From positions 8,044,128 through 8,108,127 of the forward strand of contig CM040758.1 in the NCBI GenBank assembly GCA_022829145.1: a DNA stretch of 64,000 bases, in the 5' to 3' direction. Positions within the stretch are counted from its first letter, which is position 1; the number at the start of each line of letters is the position of its first letter. The notes under the pieces were generated by a model. The model was given only the letters and a program-made list of their open reading frames with translations. It searched no databases and was not told the DNA's origin. Source of the stretch: Albula goreensis (Eukaryota > Chordata > Actinopteri > Albuliformes > Albulidae). A program made the translations under genes and the position numbers. Below are positions 23,836-33,480 of the stretch, one piece after another.

Positions 23836-24550
23836 CCCCCACTGAGAAACCGTAATGAAGGCAGTAATTACAAAACTTGATAAATAATATTTTCCTACGA
23901 CTTCTATTTTGGGACTCTGTTTACTTTTCATTATGATGAAGATGTTATCCAAGGTAACACATACAGAAAATTAAAAACAACCCGTAGACTACCCAAATGA
24001 AAATCTTTAATGTGCCTGCCAAGCTGTGTAAACATTTGTTCTCATTGGGATTTAACTGTGATCTGTATTTTGTTTGTTTTTCATTAAAAGATGCTTTTGG
24101 ATTATCTCAAAACCCAAGGTGTGAGAATGAACAAAATGGCAGCAAATGAGAAATCCTGTGCGCTACCAGCGCTGTTTTCAGTGCTTTCTGCTCTGGGTAA
24201 CACTTTGGGCGATTGTGAGCAGCCATGTGGGGGCTCCCAGCCGCTGTTGGCACTGGCACAGTCTACATTCCATGCCAGGCCATGGGGTGCATGCACACTG
24301 GAGCCATATGTACCAGCCACCTAGCTGCCCTGCGATTGGACATTTTGAATGTCCCATAGTTCTGTTCTGTATTGCAGTACTGAGAGATCAAAATGAGAAG
24401 ATTTTAACAGCGTATGGCTTCAGAGTCATCCATGTCTGGCTGTCACATGGCTATCCTTGCACAGTTAACTTTGGGGAATCTTTTCCTCAGAGAGGATTAA
24501 CCATACATTACATTGAACAATACTGGCAAAGAGATTAAGAATAAATTAGT
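23835..24550. other. Intergenic sequence, nothing recognised
   Basis: Three open frames of 72-130 codons overlap between 24,090 and 24,540 on both strands. None has a recognisable domain, so none is called as a gene. Confidence 0.45.
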
Positions 24551-24556
24551 TTTTTA

Positions 24557-24652
24557 ATTGGCCACCTCAGGAGACAATTACCTTTCACATTGGCTGCCAC
24601 TGGAGAAAAATTGTTTTCTCATTGGCTACCGAGGGGGAGGAGCATTTTAGCT
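24557..24652. repeat. 32-bp tandem repeat, each unit starting with ATTGGC
   Basis: ATTGGC (the reverse of a CCAAT-box core) starts at 24,557, 24,589 and 24,621, exactly 32 bp apart. The following words are also related: CCACCTCAGGAGA, TGCCACTGGAGAA and TACCGAGGGGGAG. This indicates three diverged copies of a 32-bp unit. The spacing is close to three helical turns, so proteins binding each ATTGG would lie on one face. Binding by NF-Y is inference. Confidence 0.6.
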
Positions 24653-24948
24653 CTTATTTCAGAAAAATTGAGTGCACCATAGCACATAATGTGCTTTTTG
24701 CAAGGAATGTGACAGAGCAGACACATGGAAGTACCTGCTCAAATATTTATAAACCATCCAAAGGAAGCCAAAAAGTAATTATTCATTTTGGCGCGGCACT
24801 GCTCTTGTTCACCTGTGGCGATCTGTTTTGAATCAGGAACGGAGAGATACCTCTCTAGAAAGTAGTGTGAAAAGAGAATAGAGTGCGATAAAACAGCCCT
24901 CCGCATCAGGCCTGAGGTTTCCCATCTGACAGAAAACGCTACGTTCCA

Positions 24949-25210
24949 CAGGCCTACAGAAATAAAGCCCTTTCTGTTCTGCAGGCATAGACTACAGGAT
25001 TAAAATGTTCTCAATTGTACAGGCTGAGACTACAGGGACAGAGCTATCTCCATTTTACAGGCTGAGACTTCAGGCATTAAACCCTTTTCATTCTAAAGGC
25101 TTGGACTGTCGGAGTAGAGCTCTCTCTATTCTGCAGACTGAGACTACAGGAGCAGAACAGTCTCCATTTAACAAAACGAGTCTTACTGAAATAAAATCTA
25201 AACTCTACTG
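24949..25210. repeat. Degenerate 38-bp minisatellite
   Basis: Copies of a 38-bp unit beginning CAGGCTGAGACTACAGG start at 24,982, 25,020, 25,058, 25,096 and 25,134, with diverged half-units before and after. The register is exact, with substitutions but no indels in the core. A plus-strand frame through it is only a by-product, because 38 is not a multiple of three and successive units are read in different frames. Confidence 0.85.
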
Positions 25211-25960
25211 GCTGTGCGAGAATAAAGCGCACTTACACAAGCTGAGACTATTTTCCTAACCTATCACTTGAACATAACATTTTTAACAAATGATGCACAT
25301 CGTATTTTAATAATTTCAGTAAGAAACATCATAATTGTCTCAAGCATATAAAATGTCATGACAATATGGTTCGCATTGAAAGTGAGCAATATGCAGTGAA
25401 TATTAATGTAAGTGAAATATTACAATTTCTAAGTGCAGTGTAAAGTAGATTTTCTGTAATGTGATGATTGGGTGTGTGTGGAAGGAAATGCTGTTGTGAA
25501 TGATCAGTAAAATTAGACAAAATGGGCCGTTTTGCCAAAAAGCATGACTGCAAATCATTCTACATGATTTCACCCATCTGGAAGATATACACGAAACTAT
25601 AAAACAAAATTATTGGTTTGCATAATAGGCTATCCATTGTCAGTTAGACTGCAGAAAAATCTAATTGTGGTTTGTCCAACACTGGAGAAGATGCACTGAA
25701 AGGTTCTTGTTGAAATAGTCATAAATGTAATGACCCATAACAGTCCTAAAAGATTAGCCGGTACTTTCTCAGATTAAATTACTTCCTTTTCCTTCTGTCC
25801 CGGGTCACAGCTGTTTAGCTGGCTCATGTCACACAGTGAAACACAGTTTCAGCTACAACAGCGATGACTGCTCTCTTAAAGTCTAAAGAGGACTTTCAGA
25901 GACTTGCAAACTGCCAAAAAACAGAGGGGCCTCTGGCTGCAGCCAAAATTCTGTCCTGTA
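25210..25960. other. AT-rich intergenic sequence, nothing recognised
   Basis: This is AT-rich unique sequence with no domain-bearing frame or recognised repeat. Confidence 0.55.
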
Positions 25961-25965
25961 ACAGA

Positions 25966-25995
25966 ATGGGGGTGGGGGTGGGGGTGGGGGTGGTG
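25966..25995 (+). repeat. (GGGGGT)n hexanucleotide microsatellite
   Basis: Four units of GGGGGT run head to tail. With five-G runs and one-base loops the tract also meets the G-quadruplex rule. Confidence 0.9.
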
Positions 25996-26725
25996 AGGAG
26001 CGAGCGGAGGTTGGTAATCTTTTACAGTTTGGGCAGGGAAAAGACCATATGCACCAAATACTCCAACTGAACCAGGAAAGCGAAGGATAATTGAATTTTT
26101 CTCAAATATTCAATTTCTTTTGTAGACCAGTTCTATGAAGAAATAATCAGAAAATGCTGATGAGTTGAGACTCCATTCTGAGTTTTACATGGAGTTCCTG
26201 TAGGGGGAATCTACTCAAGTACTTACTGTCCTCCTGGTGCAATCATGATGTGTTTAAAATCATAATGAAGGATGCTGTTGTGCAAGTTAAAGTAGATCTG
26301 TAGTAACATTGTCTGGACATGATGTTATTCATTTTCATTTAGTTACACGGGGATAGAACTGTTATCGTGCTTAAGACTGTTTTTTGCATTGGAAAAAAGT
26401 GAGTACACGAAAGAAACAAACGTGAGTAATAAAAGGAGAGAGTGTGGAAAATGTACTGTATGTTTAAAAATAGTTTGATACAAGATCATAAAGGAGAATT
26501 GATGGAGAAAGAAATTGAAAAAAAGAGTGAAAAACAGGAACAGACCGATAGAGCGGGAGACACAGCAAAAAAAGAGAGGTACAGAATACTATCTAGGTCA
26601 TTGTTGTATGTTTTGATATGTTTTCATAATTTTTGGCCTGGATTCAATCGATGTTGGTTCCACTGGTCAAGCTGTGTTTGTGAAGAATTAAACGAACACT
26701 CACATTGAACAGAGAGTCAGAGGGC
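25996..26725. other. Intergenic sequence, nothing recognised
   Basis: This is AT-rich unique sequence. An 88-codon frame near 26,442 is lysine/glutamate-rich because of A-rich DNA and has no domain. Confidence 0.5.
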
Positions 26726-26730
26726 AAATG

Positions 26731-26766
26731 CTGATTGGACCAAGGCCATGGTGTTGCCCAGGCAAC
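26731..26766. promoter_or_regulatory. Palindromic RFX X-box next to a CCAAT-type site
   Basis: GTTGCCCAGGCAAC at 26,753-26,766 fits the RFX X-box consensus (GTNRCC, spacer, RGYAAC) on both half-sites. CTGATTGG (reverse CCAAT, the NF-Y core) begins at 26,731, about two helical turns away, and a CAGCTG E-box directly follows the X-box. A further GATTGGCT lies at about 26,901. RFX and NF-Y cooperate at MHC class II and ciliary promoters, but no promoter or gene is visible here, so activity is inferred. Confidence 0.5.
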
Positions 26767-26989
26767 AGCTGTAGACGTCCCACACCAGGAAATACACAAA
26801 CAGGCTCCTGGTTCTGCCCATGGCTAAAGCACTTCCACTGCCAGTGCCTTTATGCAGGTCACTGTATGGACAGAATACTCACCTACCTGGAAGAAACGTG
26901 ATTGGCTATTGAGAAGGAAGTTTCCAGTTGGCTGGATTTCCTAACTAATTGTGCTTTTGTGGCTCCAAATCAATTGGATACCTACGGGG

Positions 26990-27225
26990 TCCTCTGGAGC
27001 AGTGGTATTTAGAGCTGAAAGAAGCGATGGCTAAATTCTCTCAAACAGAACAGGAACGGGGTCATCACCTGCTGAGAGGTGACAGGTTCAAATCTCAGGT
27101 GGGGCATTTCCATTGTACCCTAGGGCAAGGTGCTTAACCTGAATTCATCTAGAAAATCCAGCCATACATATGGATAGTGAAAATATAATCTATATATATA
27201 TAAATAATCTAAGTTGTGCCAGACA
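26990..27225 (+). mobile_element. tRNA-derived SINE relic (fish type)
   Basis: A box A-like word (TGGAGCAGTGG, about 26,995) is followed by a box B-like word (GACAGGTTCAAATCTC, about 27,083) and then by a fish SINE body: GGGGCATT, TGTACCCTAGGGCAAGGT, GCTTAACCTGAATT, CCAGCCATACATATGGATA. The distance between A and B boxes is longer than in a tRNA, suggesting an insertion. An AT-rich tail with (TA)n follows. It is related to the copy at 45.96 kb. The exact family cannot be named without a library search. Confidence 0.7.
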
Positions 27226-27620
27226 TGCGCAGCTACAAAGCAAATAAATTGCAGGGCTAGGATGGACTTACAATTGGGAATTCCAAACTGACGACTGAAG
27301 AAATAATGGCCATAAAACACAAAAATGTCTGTTGAGATCCTTAACTTTCAGACATTTCAACTTGGACAACATAACTAATAGTTTTCATCTGTGAGGACCA
27401 AGATGTATTGGACAACTGAGCAACTGTGATGCTGAAATCGTAGATATCCAAAGGGTATAATCATGTATATTTCAGGTGTTAAATGGATGGCAGATGTGTT
27501 GTCATGGCTTTGTGACATCACACTCTGGGCACATTGCCATTCGTCAGTTTGGTTCATATATATGGTCCGAACTCTGGTTACAATTTTGCTGCAGCCCGAG
27601 CTACACCACAGCCATCACTC
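27225..27620. other. Intergenic sequence, nothing recognised
   Basis: This is AT-rich unique sequence between a SINE and a tandem array. No gene or further element is recognised. Confidence 0.55.
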
Positions 27621-27622
27621 TG

Positions 27623-27950
27623 TGATTTGAGGGGTTAGTTTCTTATTCAGCAGTCTAACATGAGTGCTGAGGATTTAGCACACTGAGCTGATCTGAAGTC
27701 AGTCAGTCATTCAGAATTCTGATATAAACCCTGGGGATTTACGCACAGTGAGATGACCTGAGGTCAGTCTGTTATTCACTGGCATGATATGTACACTGAG
27801 GATTAAAGCACAGTGAACTGATCTGAGGTCAGTCTGTTATTCAGAGTTCTGATGGAGTTTAACACAGTGAGCTGATCTGAGGTCATGGCGTTGTAACAGG
27901 TCTGACATGCACATCAGAGGTTTAACACGGGGGCTTGATCTGAAATCAGT
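27623..27950. repeat. 65-bp tandem repeat, five units
   Basis: Units start at 27,623, 27,688, 27,753, 27,818 and 27,872, with a partial sixth at 27,935. The first three are exactly 65 bp, the fourth has an 11-bp deletion and the fifth is 63 bp. Each begins with a form of TGATCTGAGGTCAGT and ends with a form of TTTAGCACAGTGAG. In the third unit the start is the exact palindrome TGACCTGAGGTCA, two opposed AGGTCA half-sites of the kind bound by nuclear receptors. No coding potential is apparent. Confidence 0.85.
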
Positions 27951-28550
27951 AGCAGGAGGTAACAAAAGCCCAGGACGTAGAGTACACCTCAAAATTATTA
28001 TCACACATTCTGTCAGGGGCAAGAATTGGCTTTGGACACAGACTGCCTGGGGCACTGTTTATTTTTACACCATAAACTCTGCCTTTCGCTCCAGCACTTG
28101 TTATAACAGCTGTTAAAGCTTACCCGGGCTTAGCCAGGTTCGTCTCACACACCAGCTTTGTCTCACTGCAGTGTCAGATGTGTTCACACAACAGGGCCCT
28201 GAGAACAGAGCGAAGGCCCGTAAAGATAAACACACCGGTCTCCGCTAGCACAGACAGTCCTGTCTTTATTAAGGACTGCGGCTGATTTGACATGAAAGGC
28301 AGGGCCGACCGTGCCAGTTGAAGAGGGTTTAACGTACACCAGAGCACGGCGAGCGGGGAGAGACAGCGCGCTCCGGCTCGCCGTTTCATGTGGAGGACAA
28401 TAGATTTGGGGGGGATAAAGTGGTGCAGTGGAAGTGAAGTGTGCGGAGTTAGTTGAGTATTCACTGGGCCTCGGTTCTGCTCTCAAACTGTCAGCTCGGC
28501 TCAATATGACGAGATCAAAGAACCAGTGTTACCCATTCCCCCTCTGTCTC
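27950..28550. other. Intergenic sequence with a small CpG cluster
   Basis: CpGs are clustered at 28,330-28,385 (GGCGAGCGGGG, GCGCGCTCCGG). Two overlapping minus-strand frames of about 100 codons have no domain. No RNA gene is recognised. Confidence 0.45.
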
Positions 28551-28555
28551 ACACA

Positions 28556-28610
<55 letters not shown>

Positions 28611-28795
28611 ACACACACGCATACAAAATCTCCCAAAAGCACAGATACTCCCACACTTTCACACACACTCACACACACACACAAAATACCATACACTATC
28701 ACACACAAGACACACACTCTTACTCACATGCATATTCACATTCTCTCATATACACTATACACATGCAAACACACGCACATCCACACATATGCACT
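28551..28795. repeat. (CA)n microsatellite with degenerate CA-rich tail
   Basis: A nearly pure CA run from 28,551 to about 28,618 grades into imperfect CA-rich sequence up to about 28,795. The histidine/threonine-rich frames across it are simple-sequence artefacts. Confidence 0.95.
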
Positions 28796-28799
28796 TACC

Positions 28800-29275
28800 C
28801 TGTGCATTTGCGGTTGCTATGTATAGCCTGTTTGCAGGAATTTGAATGATGAGTGCCTGAGTAATTTCCTGGATTATATCCTGAGCCTCTGTTTGGATCA
28901 TTTCTGGTACCCGATAGAGACTCTCATACAGGCAGCTTGTTTGAAAGCAGGATAACTTTCTGTCGAGCTCACTGTGAACATACAGATCTGAGCATCCCTA
29001 TCCTGTTATACCGTGTTTTTTTTGAGAGAAAGACTGCAACAGGAAGTGAGCTTTGATGTTGCGTCTTGCTGTGTCCCTCTTTGGGCAGCCTCTTTTTGTC
29101 CATCTGACCCACCGTAATGTGATTCCTCCATTCCCGCTCGTTACCTCGAGGCTCTGCTGACGATGTCTGGGTCCCCTGTGACCACGTGCTCTTTTTCAAA
29201 CCCAAAACACTGGGCCATTCAGCCTGCCTGCCAAGTCTGTGTACAGAAGTCAGTGTGTTAAGCAAGCCGAGAGAC
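28800..29275. other. Intergenic sequence, nothing recognised
   Basis: This is unique sequence with a 98-codon minus-strand frame that has no recognisable domain. Confidence 0.5.
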
Positions 29276-29279
29276 AGAC

Positions 29280-29570
29280 TGTCTGTCCCCTACAGAGAGA
29301 GGGCCGAGCCACACCAGACTCAACTCAGACACTGCCATGCAGAGTGACCTACCCTAGACTCATTACAGACCAAGCCACACTAGACTCCTCACACACAAAT
29401 CTACTCTGAGTTTGTAACAGACTGACCTACTCTGAATACATAACAGACTCACCTAATTTAGACTCAGTGCTGACTGGTCTGCTCTGTATTACAGACTAAT
29501 CTGCATTAGAATTTATGCAGACTGATCAACAACGGGCGACTGAAAAAACGTGGTTCATTACAGACTAATT
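29280..29570. repeat. Very degenerate short tandem repeat (ACAGACTnACCT type)
   Basis: Words related to TTACAGACTGACCTACTCTGA recur about every 25-40 bp (for example near 29,365, 29,420, 29,443, 29,491 and 29,560). The pattern suggests an old minisatellite eroded by substitutions and indels. The period cannot be fixed by eye. Confidence 0.45.
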
Positions 29571-29699
29571 GAGTCCACTTTTGTTTTTGCCACCCCACAT
29601 ACAGCTTTTACGTGTATTTAAAATCGGACAGACCTCTCCTGATTAAAAAAGTATATAGTAGTGGCCTTTTCCTGGAGTCTGTATGGATTACCTCTGCTT

Positions 29700-30256
29700 C
29701 AGCATCTCCCAGCTGAGAGTAAGACTCCAAAATGGCTGAAGTAAATGAGCTTCTCTAATGCGTCACCAGTACCAATTCGTGTTGAGGTATTTACTGAGCC
29801 GCAAGGCACAGCATGGTGAGTTGGAGACGGCCGTCCTGTGGCGGCCATCGCAGCTACCCCTGGGCCATCCCCCATCCCACTCTCCCCACCCCAGGCCACC
29901 CTGGACCCTGGCACAAGGGTAAACGTGCACCCGCCCGAAAAAACGGCCAGCTACGTCTGAAAGTACAACACGTGACTCTTCACCTGGCCCTCACTGGCTC
30001 TCCCGTAGCTCGGTCATACCCCATCCCAGACAAGAAGGGCTTTGTCCCGCCCCGAGGCTCCGGCGGTGTCCAGAGTGTTTTCTGCTTCAGAACCCCCAAA
30101 CGCCCCCCCATTTTGGAGAGCGCAAACCTGTTTTTAGGTTTTGCTCAAAACCTGGCGTCTTCAGTCATTTTTCATTCACCCCACCCTTTACACCAATCAA
30201 TAAATGACCAAACACCCTGGTTGTATCCCGAAATATACCCCCATTACAAAGACTAA
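29700..30256 (+). other. GC-rich segment with a 147-codon open frame, no gene called
   Basis: An open frame runs from 29,813 to 30,256 through C-rich sequence. Its product would be rich in proline, arginine and serine with no recognisable domain, signal or repeat. Stop codons are AT-rich, so a long frame is expected in GC-rich DNA. A minus-strand frame overlaps its start. It is probably non-coding, and a terminal exon cannot be excluded. Confidence 0.3.
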
Positions 30257-30470
30257 TTCCTTCATAAAGGAATCTTTCATTAGAGCAAAATTGCTTTGGC
30301 TGGGGCTGGCTGCTAGCAGTTGATTGTGCCGCTAGCAGAGAACATTCCCCATTAAAATTCATTTCAGGGGGCAGGGACGGGCTCTAATTAAAGTGCGCGT
30401 AAGTGTCACTTACACAACCGGGTGAAAAGTAATACTGCCATCTGCACACCGGTCCCTAAGTGGAAAAACT
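30250..30470. promoter_or_regulatory. CNE-like block with hairpin
   Basis: The segment begins with a small inverted repeat (ATTCCTT-cata-AAGGAAT, 30,256-30,273) and contains two GCTAGCAG words about 20 bp apart and a TAATTA core at 30,385. It is unique and free of long frames. Regulatory identity is inferred. Confidence 0.3.
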
Positions 30471-30599
30471 ACGATTTTCCTACTTTAACGACATGGAGAG
30501 ACAGGGAAAAAAAACAATGAATTATGTTCTATTTTTTCCCCTTTGTAGACATGATAATGAATCCTTTTCCGTTGGTGTTTGTTTGTGTCCGAGGTATTG

Positions 30600-31010
30600 T
30601 CCCTGCAGGTATAATTAGTTGCTTTCGGTAGAATCTATGGACCAGTCAAGCCAGAAAAAAAGTTAATTATGAAGCGGGCGTGTAGAAAATTGTCATGGGC
30701 TCCTTTATAAATCATCCTGACAAGGGTTGTTCTTCACCCACCGACTTCTCTTTGATTAAAATCCAAATGAAAAAGAGGCCAAAATATTAATTACAAAGTG
30801 TTTTGTTTATTGATCATGATTAATTCACCTTGTTATTATTTATGATCTATTTAGATCAGGGTCTTATTGTGATTCTGATGGAGGACCTCGGCTTATTGCT
30901 TCTTAGATTGTCAACATGATGTAAAACAAAGACGGTGTCATTATTTCAAATGAACATGCCAATTGTTGATTATGTATACTTACTGTTCATTATTCACTCT
31001 TGGGGTTCAA
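30600..31010. promoter_or_regulatory. CNE-like block with clustered TAATTA cores
   Basis: TAATTA homeodomain cores occur at 30,612, 30,664 and 30,788, with a fourth TTAATT near 30,820, plus TGATCATGA and TTGTTTATTGATC (forkhead/HNF-like) words. No frame longer than 60 codons is present. The AT-rich yet non-repetitive texture is that of deeply conserved vertebrate developmental enhancers. It is among the better CNE candidates here, but conservation was not tested. Confidence 0.38.
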
Positions 31011-31538
31011 GTGCTATTTCAATACAAAGAAATCCAATGAAATATTAATGATGTTATTTTCATCTGTATGATAGCTGTGTTCATTAAAATGAATGATGCT
31101 CAGTAAAAAAAAAGCATAATAAAAACCATGAAAAATGATTTTAGATAAGTTTTTTGACCTGATAATTAAACCTGTGAGGTTTGTTGAATGGTTTAATCAA
31201 CATTGTAATAGTAAGTTAAATGCATATTGCATTATTGTTGACTGCTATAGTAATTGCATTACAAATAAAATATCGGTCAACAGAAATATTGAGCAACAGT
31301 TCTGAAGTTTTACTAATAAAGGCAAGTGTAGTGTTTTTTTCCACGATTGAAGCAGTTGTAAAGTGTTAGTAATCACCAAAATAAAGTCAGTCAACTGTGA
31401 TTAAAATAAGTAACACTGGTATTTGGAAGGGGAGGGGGAAGAAACAATATTTAACTAGCCTGGTCTTGTTTGCTGCCAGTAATTAAAACGAAATCACTGG
31501 ATTTGCTAAGACGAGGTTCTTTACAATCTGCTGTTGTC

Positions 31539-31540
<2 letters not shown>
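31010..31540. other. AT-rich intergenic sequence, nothing recognised
   Basis: No gene, repeat family or RNA is recognised. Confidence 0.55.

Positions 31541-31574
<34 letters not shown>
31541..31574. repeat. (GT)n microsatellite
   Basis: An uninterrupted TG run of about 34 bp ends in a GGGGGG run. Confidence 0.95.
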
Positions 31575-31576
<2 letters not shown>

Positions 31577-31882
31577 GGGTCTATTGTGAGCTGAATAAGG
31601 ACTGCCCTCATCAACAGAGCTGATAACCATTGCTGCTCACTCGAGCATTTCTTATAAAACCACTACGTAAATCCCCATAGAAATGCAACAGTTGTCAGTG
31701 GTCCTGAAGCCTCGCTTGTTCTGTCAGAAAAGGCCCCGTTTTGAGGACTTTATGAGGCAGGAGATTAAGATGATAGCTGGTATAGGTGTCTGAAGCTGCC
31801 TTCAGGAAGACCATTTCACACATGAATGTCTCCATCTCAATTGTTGAGGTGGTCTTTGAGTCAGAGAAGAGGAAAAAAACAC

Positions 31883-31902
31883 AAAAAAAAAAAAAAAAAA
31901 AA
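31883..31902. repeat. Poly(A) tract
   Basis: Twenty A residues are preceded by a shorter A run. It could be the tail of an unrecognisable retroposon. Confidence 0.85.
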
Positions 31903-31929
31903 GAAGGGGTTCAGTTTGATCTATTTAAT

Positions 31930-32250
31930 CTCGGGGGGGGGGGTGGGCTTACTTAACGTATCCACGCCGATGCAAAGGGGGCATCGGTGAGCCCTCTTTG
32001 CATGATAAAGCCAGGATTAATCCAAATATTTATACGTGCTGGGAGAGATGTTTTCACAGACTTGTTAGCCTAAAAAGCAGAGGTCTCCTCTATTTTAGCC
32101 CCTGAGTGCTAATGCATTCCCATCATTTTCCAGACCTGAGGAAAGGACCCCCTCTCTCCGTCTCTGTCACTACGGCAACGGACAGGAATCCAATCGAATA
32201 AACACCAAGGCTGAGGTGGGTTCTCCATAAAAGAATGTATCACGCCTTGA
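31930..32250. promoter_or_regulatory. CNE-like block with an X-box-like motif
   Basis: A G run near 31,934 is followed by high-complexity sequence. GTCACTACGGCAAC at 32,166-32,179 matches the RFX X-box at one half-site exactly (GGCAAC) and the other at five of six bases. No gene is adjacent. Confidence 0.25.
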
Positions 32251-33000
32251 CAAGGAGAGATTATGTCATATTTTATATACAGGTTACATTCATGGGCCAA
32301 ACACAAAAGCCATATGTCACAGCACTCATAAACCGTATGCTATATGAGCGTGATATTGAAATTCTATGGTTGGTGGAGGCTTGTATTTCAAGGTTGTGCG
32401 GTCATTGTGTTAAAGACAGGCAACCTTTTGTGAATACATTTTCTGTTAATAAAATGATGCACAACACAATAGCTCTTCCTGTCAACTGTGCCAAATAATT
32501 TGTACAAATTTCATACTTGCCTCTGTTTGTCATCGTTTAAGTGTTAAACAAATTCAACAACAGCTGCGTGAAACATGTATTTTCCATTTTTTTCAGCTAC
32601 ATAATTGTGGCAAAATAAAATGGTATTTTTGTGACAGATGGTGATTTTTATGCATTCATCTACCCACAACAGTGTTACAAATGTGTCATAAAGCCTTCAT
32701 TCGCCCTCCTGTTCATGATAGACATAATTACTGAAAAAGCACTGAAAAAAACAAATGCTAGTATGGACAAAAAAGGATTTTTTTTCTTTGAGCTCCTGAT
32801 TTAAAAAGTAGTTGTGGGACCTCCTTAGATGGAGCCAATGAGGACCCCCTCCCCACCCCCCAAACAAAAAAACCTCACGTTCGGTTCCGCACTTTGTGAG
32901 TTTCTTGAAGTCCCAAATCTCAATTTCTCTTTATTTTACACACAGAAGGCCTGCTTTTAAATTCTTCTTTTTATATTCCAAATGAGCAACTGGCTTCATT
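32250..33000. other. AT-rich intergenic sequence, nothing recognised
   Basis: There is an 87-codon plus-strand frame without a domain and several A or T homopolymers. Nothing else is seen. Confidence 0.5.
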
Positions 33001-33480
33001 GATTCTGTTGCCCTCAGTGTATCCTGCTGTGAGCCTCGGAGTGGCTATAAGTCGGCCTGATCTCAGAACTTCGTCTGAACTCCCTGTTCCACCAGGGAAC
33101 GGAGCTCCCCATGGCTAATCTCCGCCGCCGAGTTTTACAGAACAAACACCGCCCTGGACGAGGAGCCGCCATTGTCCACCACGAAACAACCCCCCCGCCA
33201 TCCCCACCCGGGTCCTGAGATGTGCCCCTGTACCCCATGCAAACGGGTGACATCTATGGACAAAAGGGGACAACCGGCCAGATAGGAGGCCAACACAAAA
33301 TCGAAACTTAGGAATGCTTGGGCAAACTTTGCCATGGCCGATGACCATGCCTTCCTCATACACGTACCTTCGCAACATGTTGGGTGATGATGCAGATGAT
33401 GACAAATCACAAAGAATAACGAGAAACTCAGCTCACCAGTGCCTTTCACCGGCTCCGTCAAACAAGAACTGTCTCAATAA
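33000..33480. other. GC-richer segment with overlapping frames, no gene called
   Basis: Three minus-strand frames of 79-108 codons overlap in different registers, with a plus-strand frame nearby. None has a recognised domain. The segment holds several CpGs and could be a CNE. A coding exon is not supported. Confidence 0.35.

Noticed and set aside
24146-24538. 130-codon plus-strand frame
   Set aside because: Overlaps two other frames on both strands; no recognisable domain or splice-supported structure.
27080-27100. tRNA gene suggested by a GGTTCAAATC box B
   Set aside because: No cloverleaf can be formed, and the following sequence is a SINE body, so it is a SINE head rather than a tRNA gene.
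28428-28849. Two histidine/threonine-rich frames of over 100 codons
   Set aside because: They are translations of the (CA)n microsatellite and its degenerate tail.
29813-30256. 147-codon proline/arginine-rich frame as a gene
   Set aside because: GC-rich DNA has few stops by chance, and there is no domain or promoter evidence. Kept only as a described segment.
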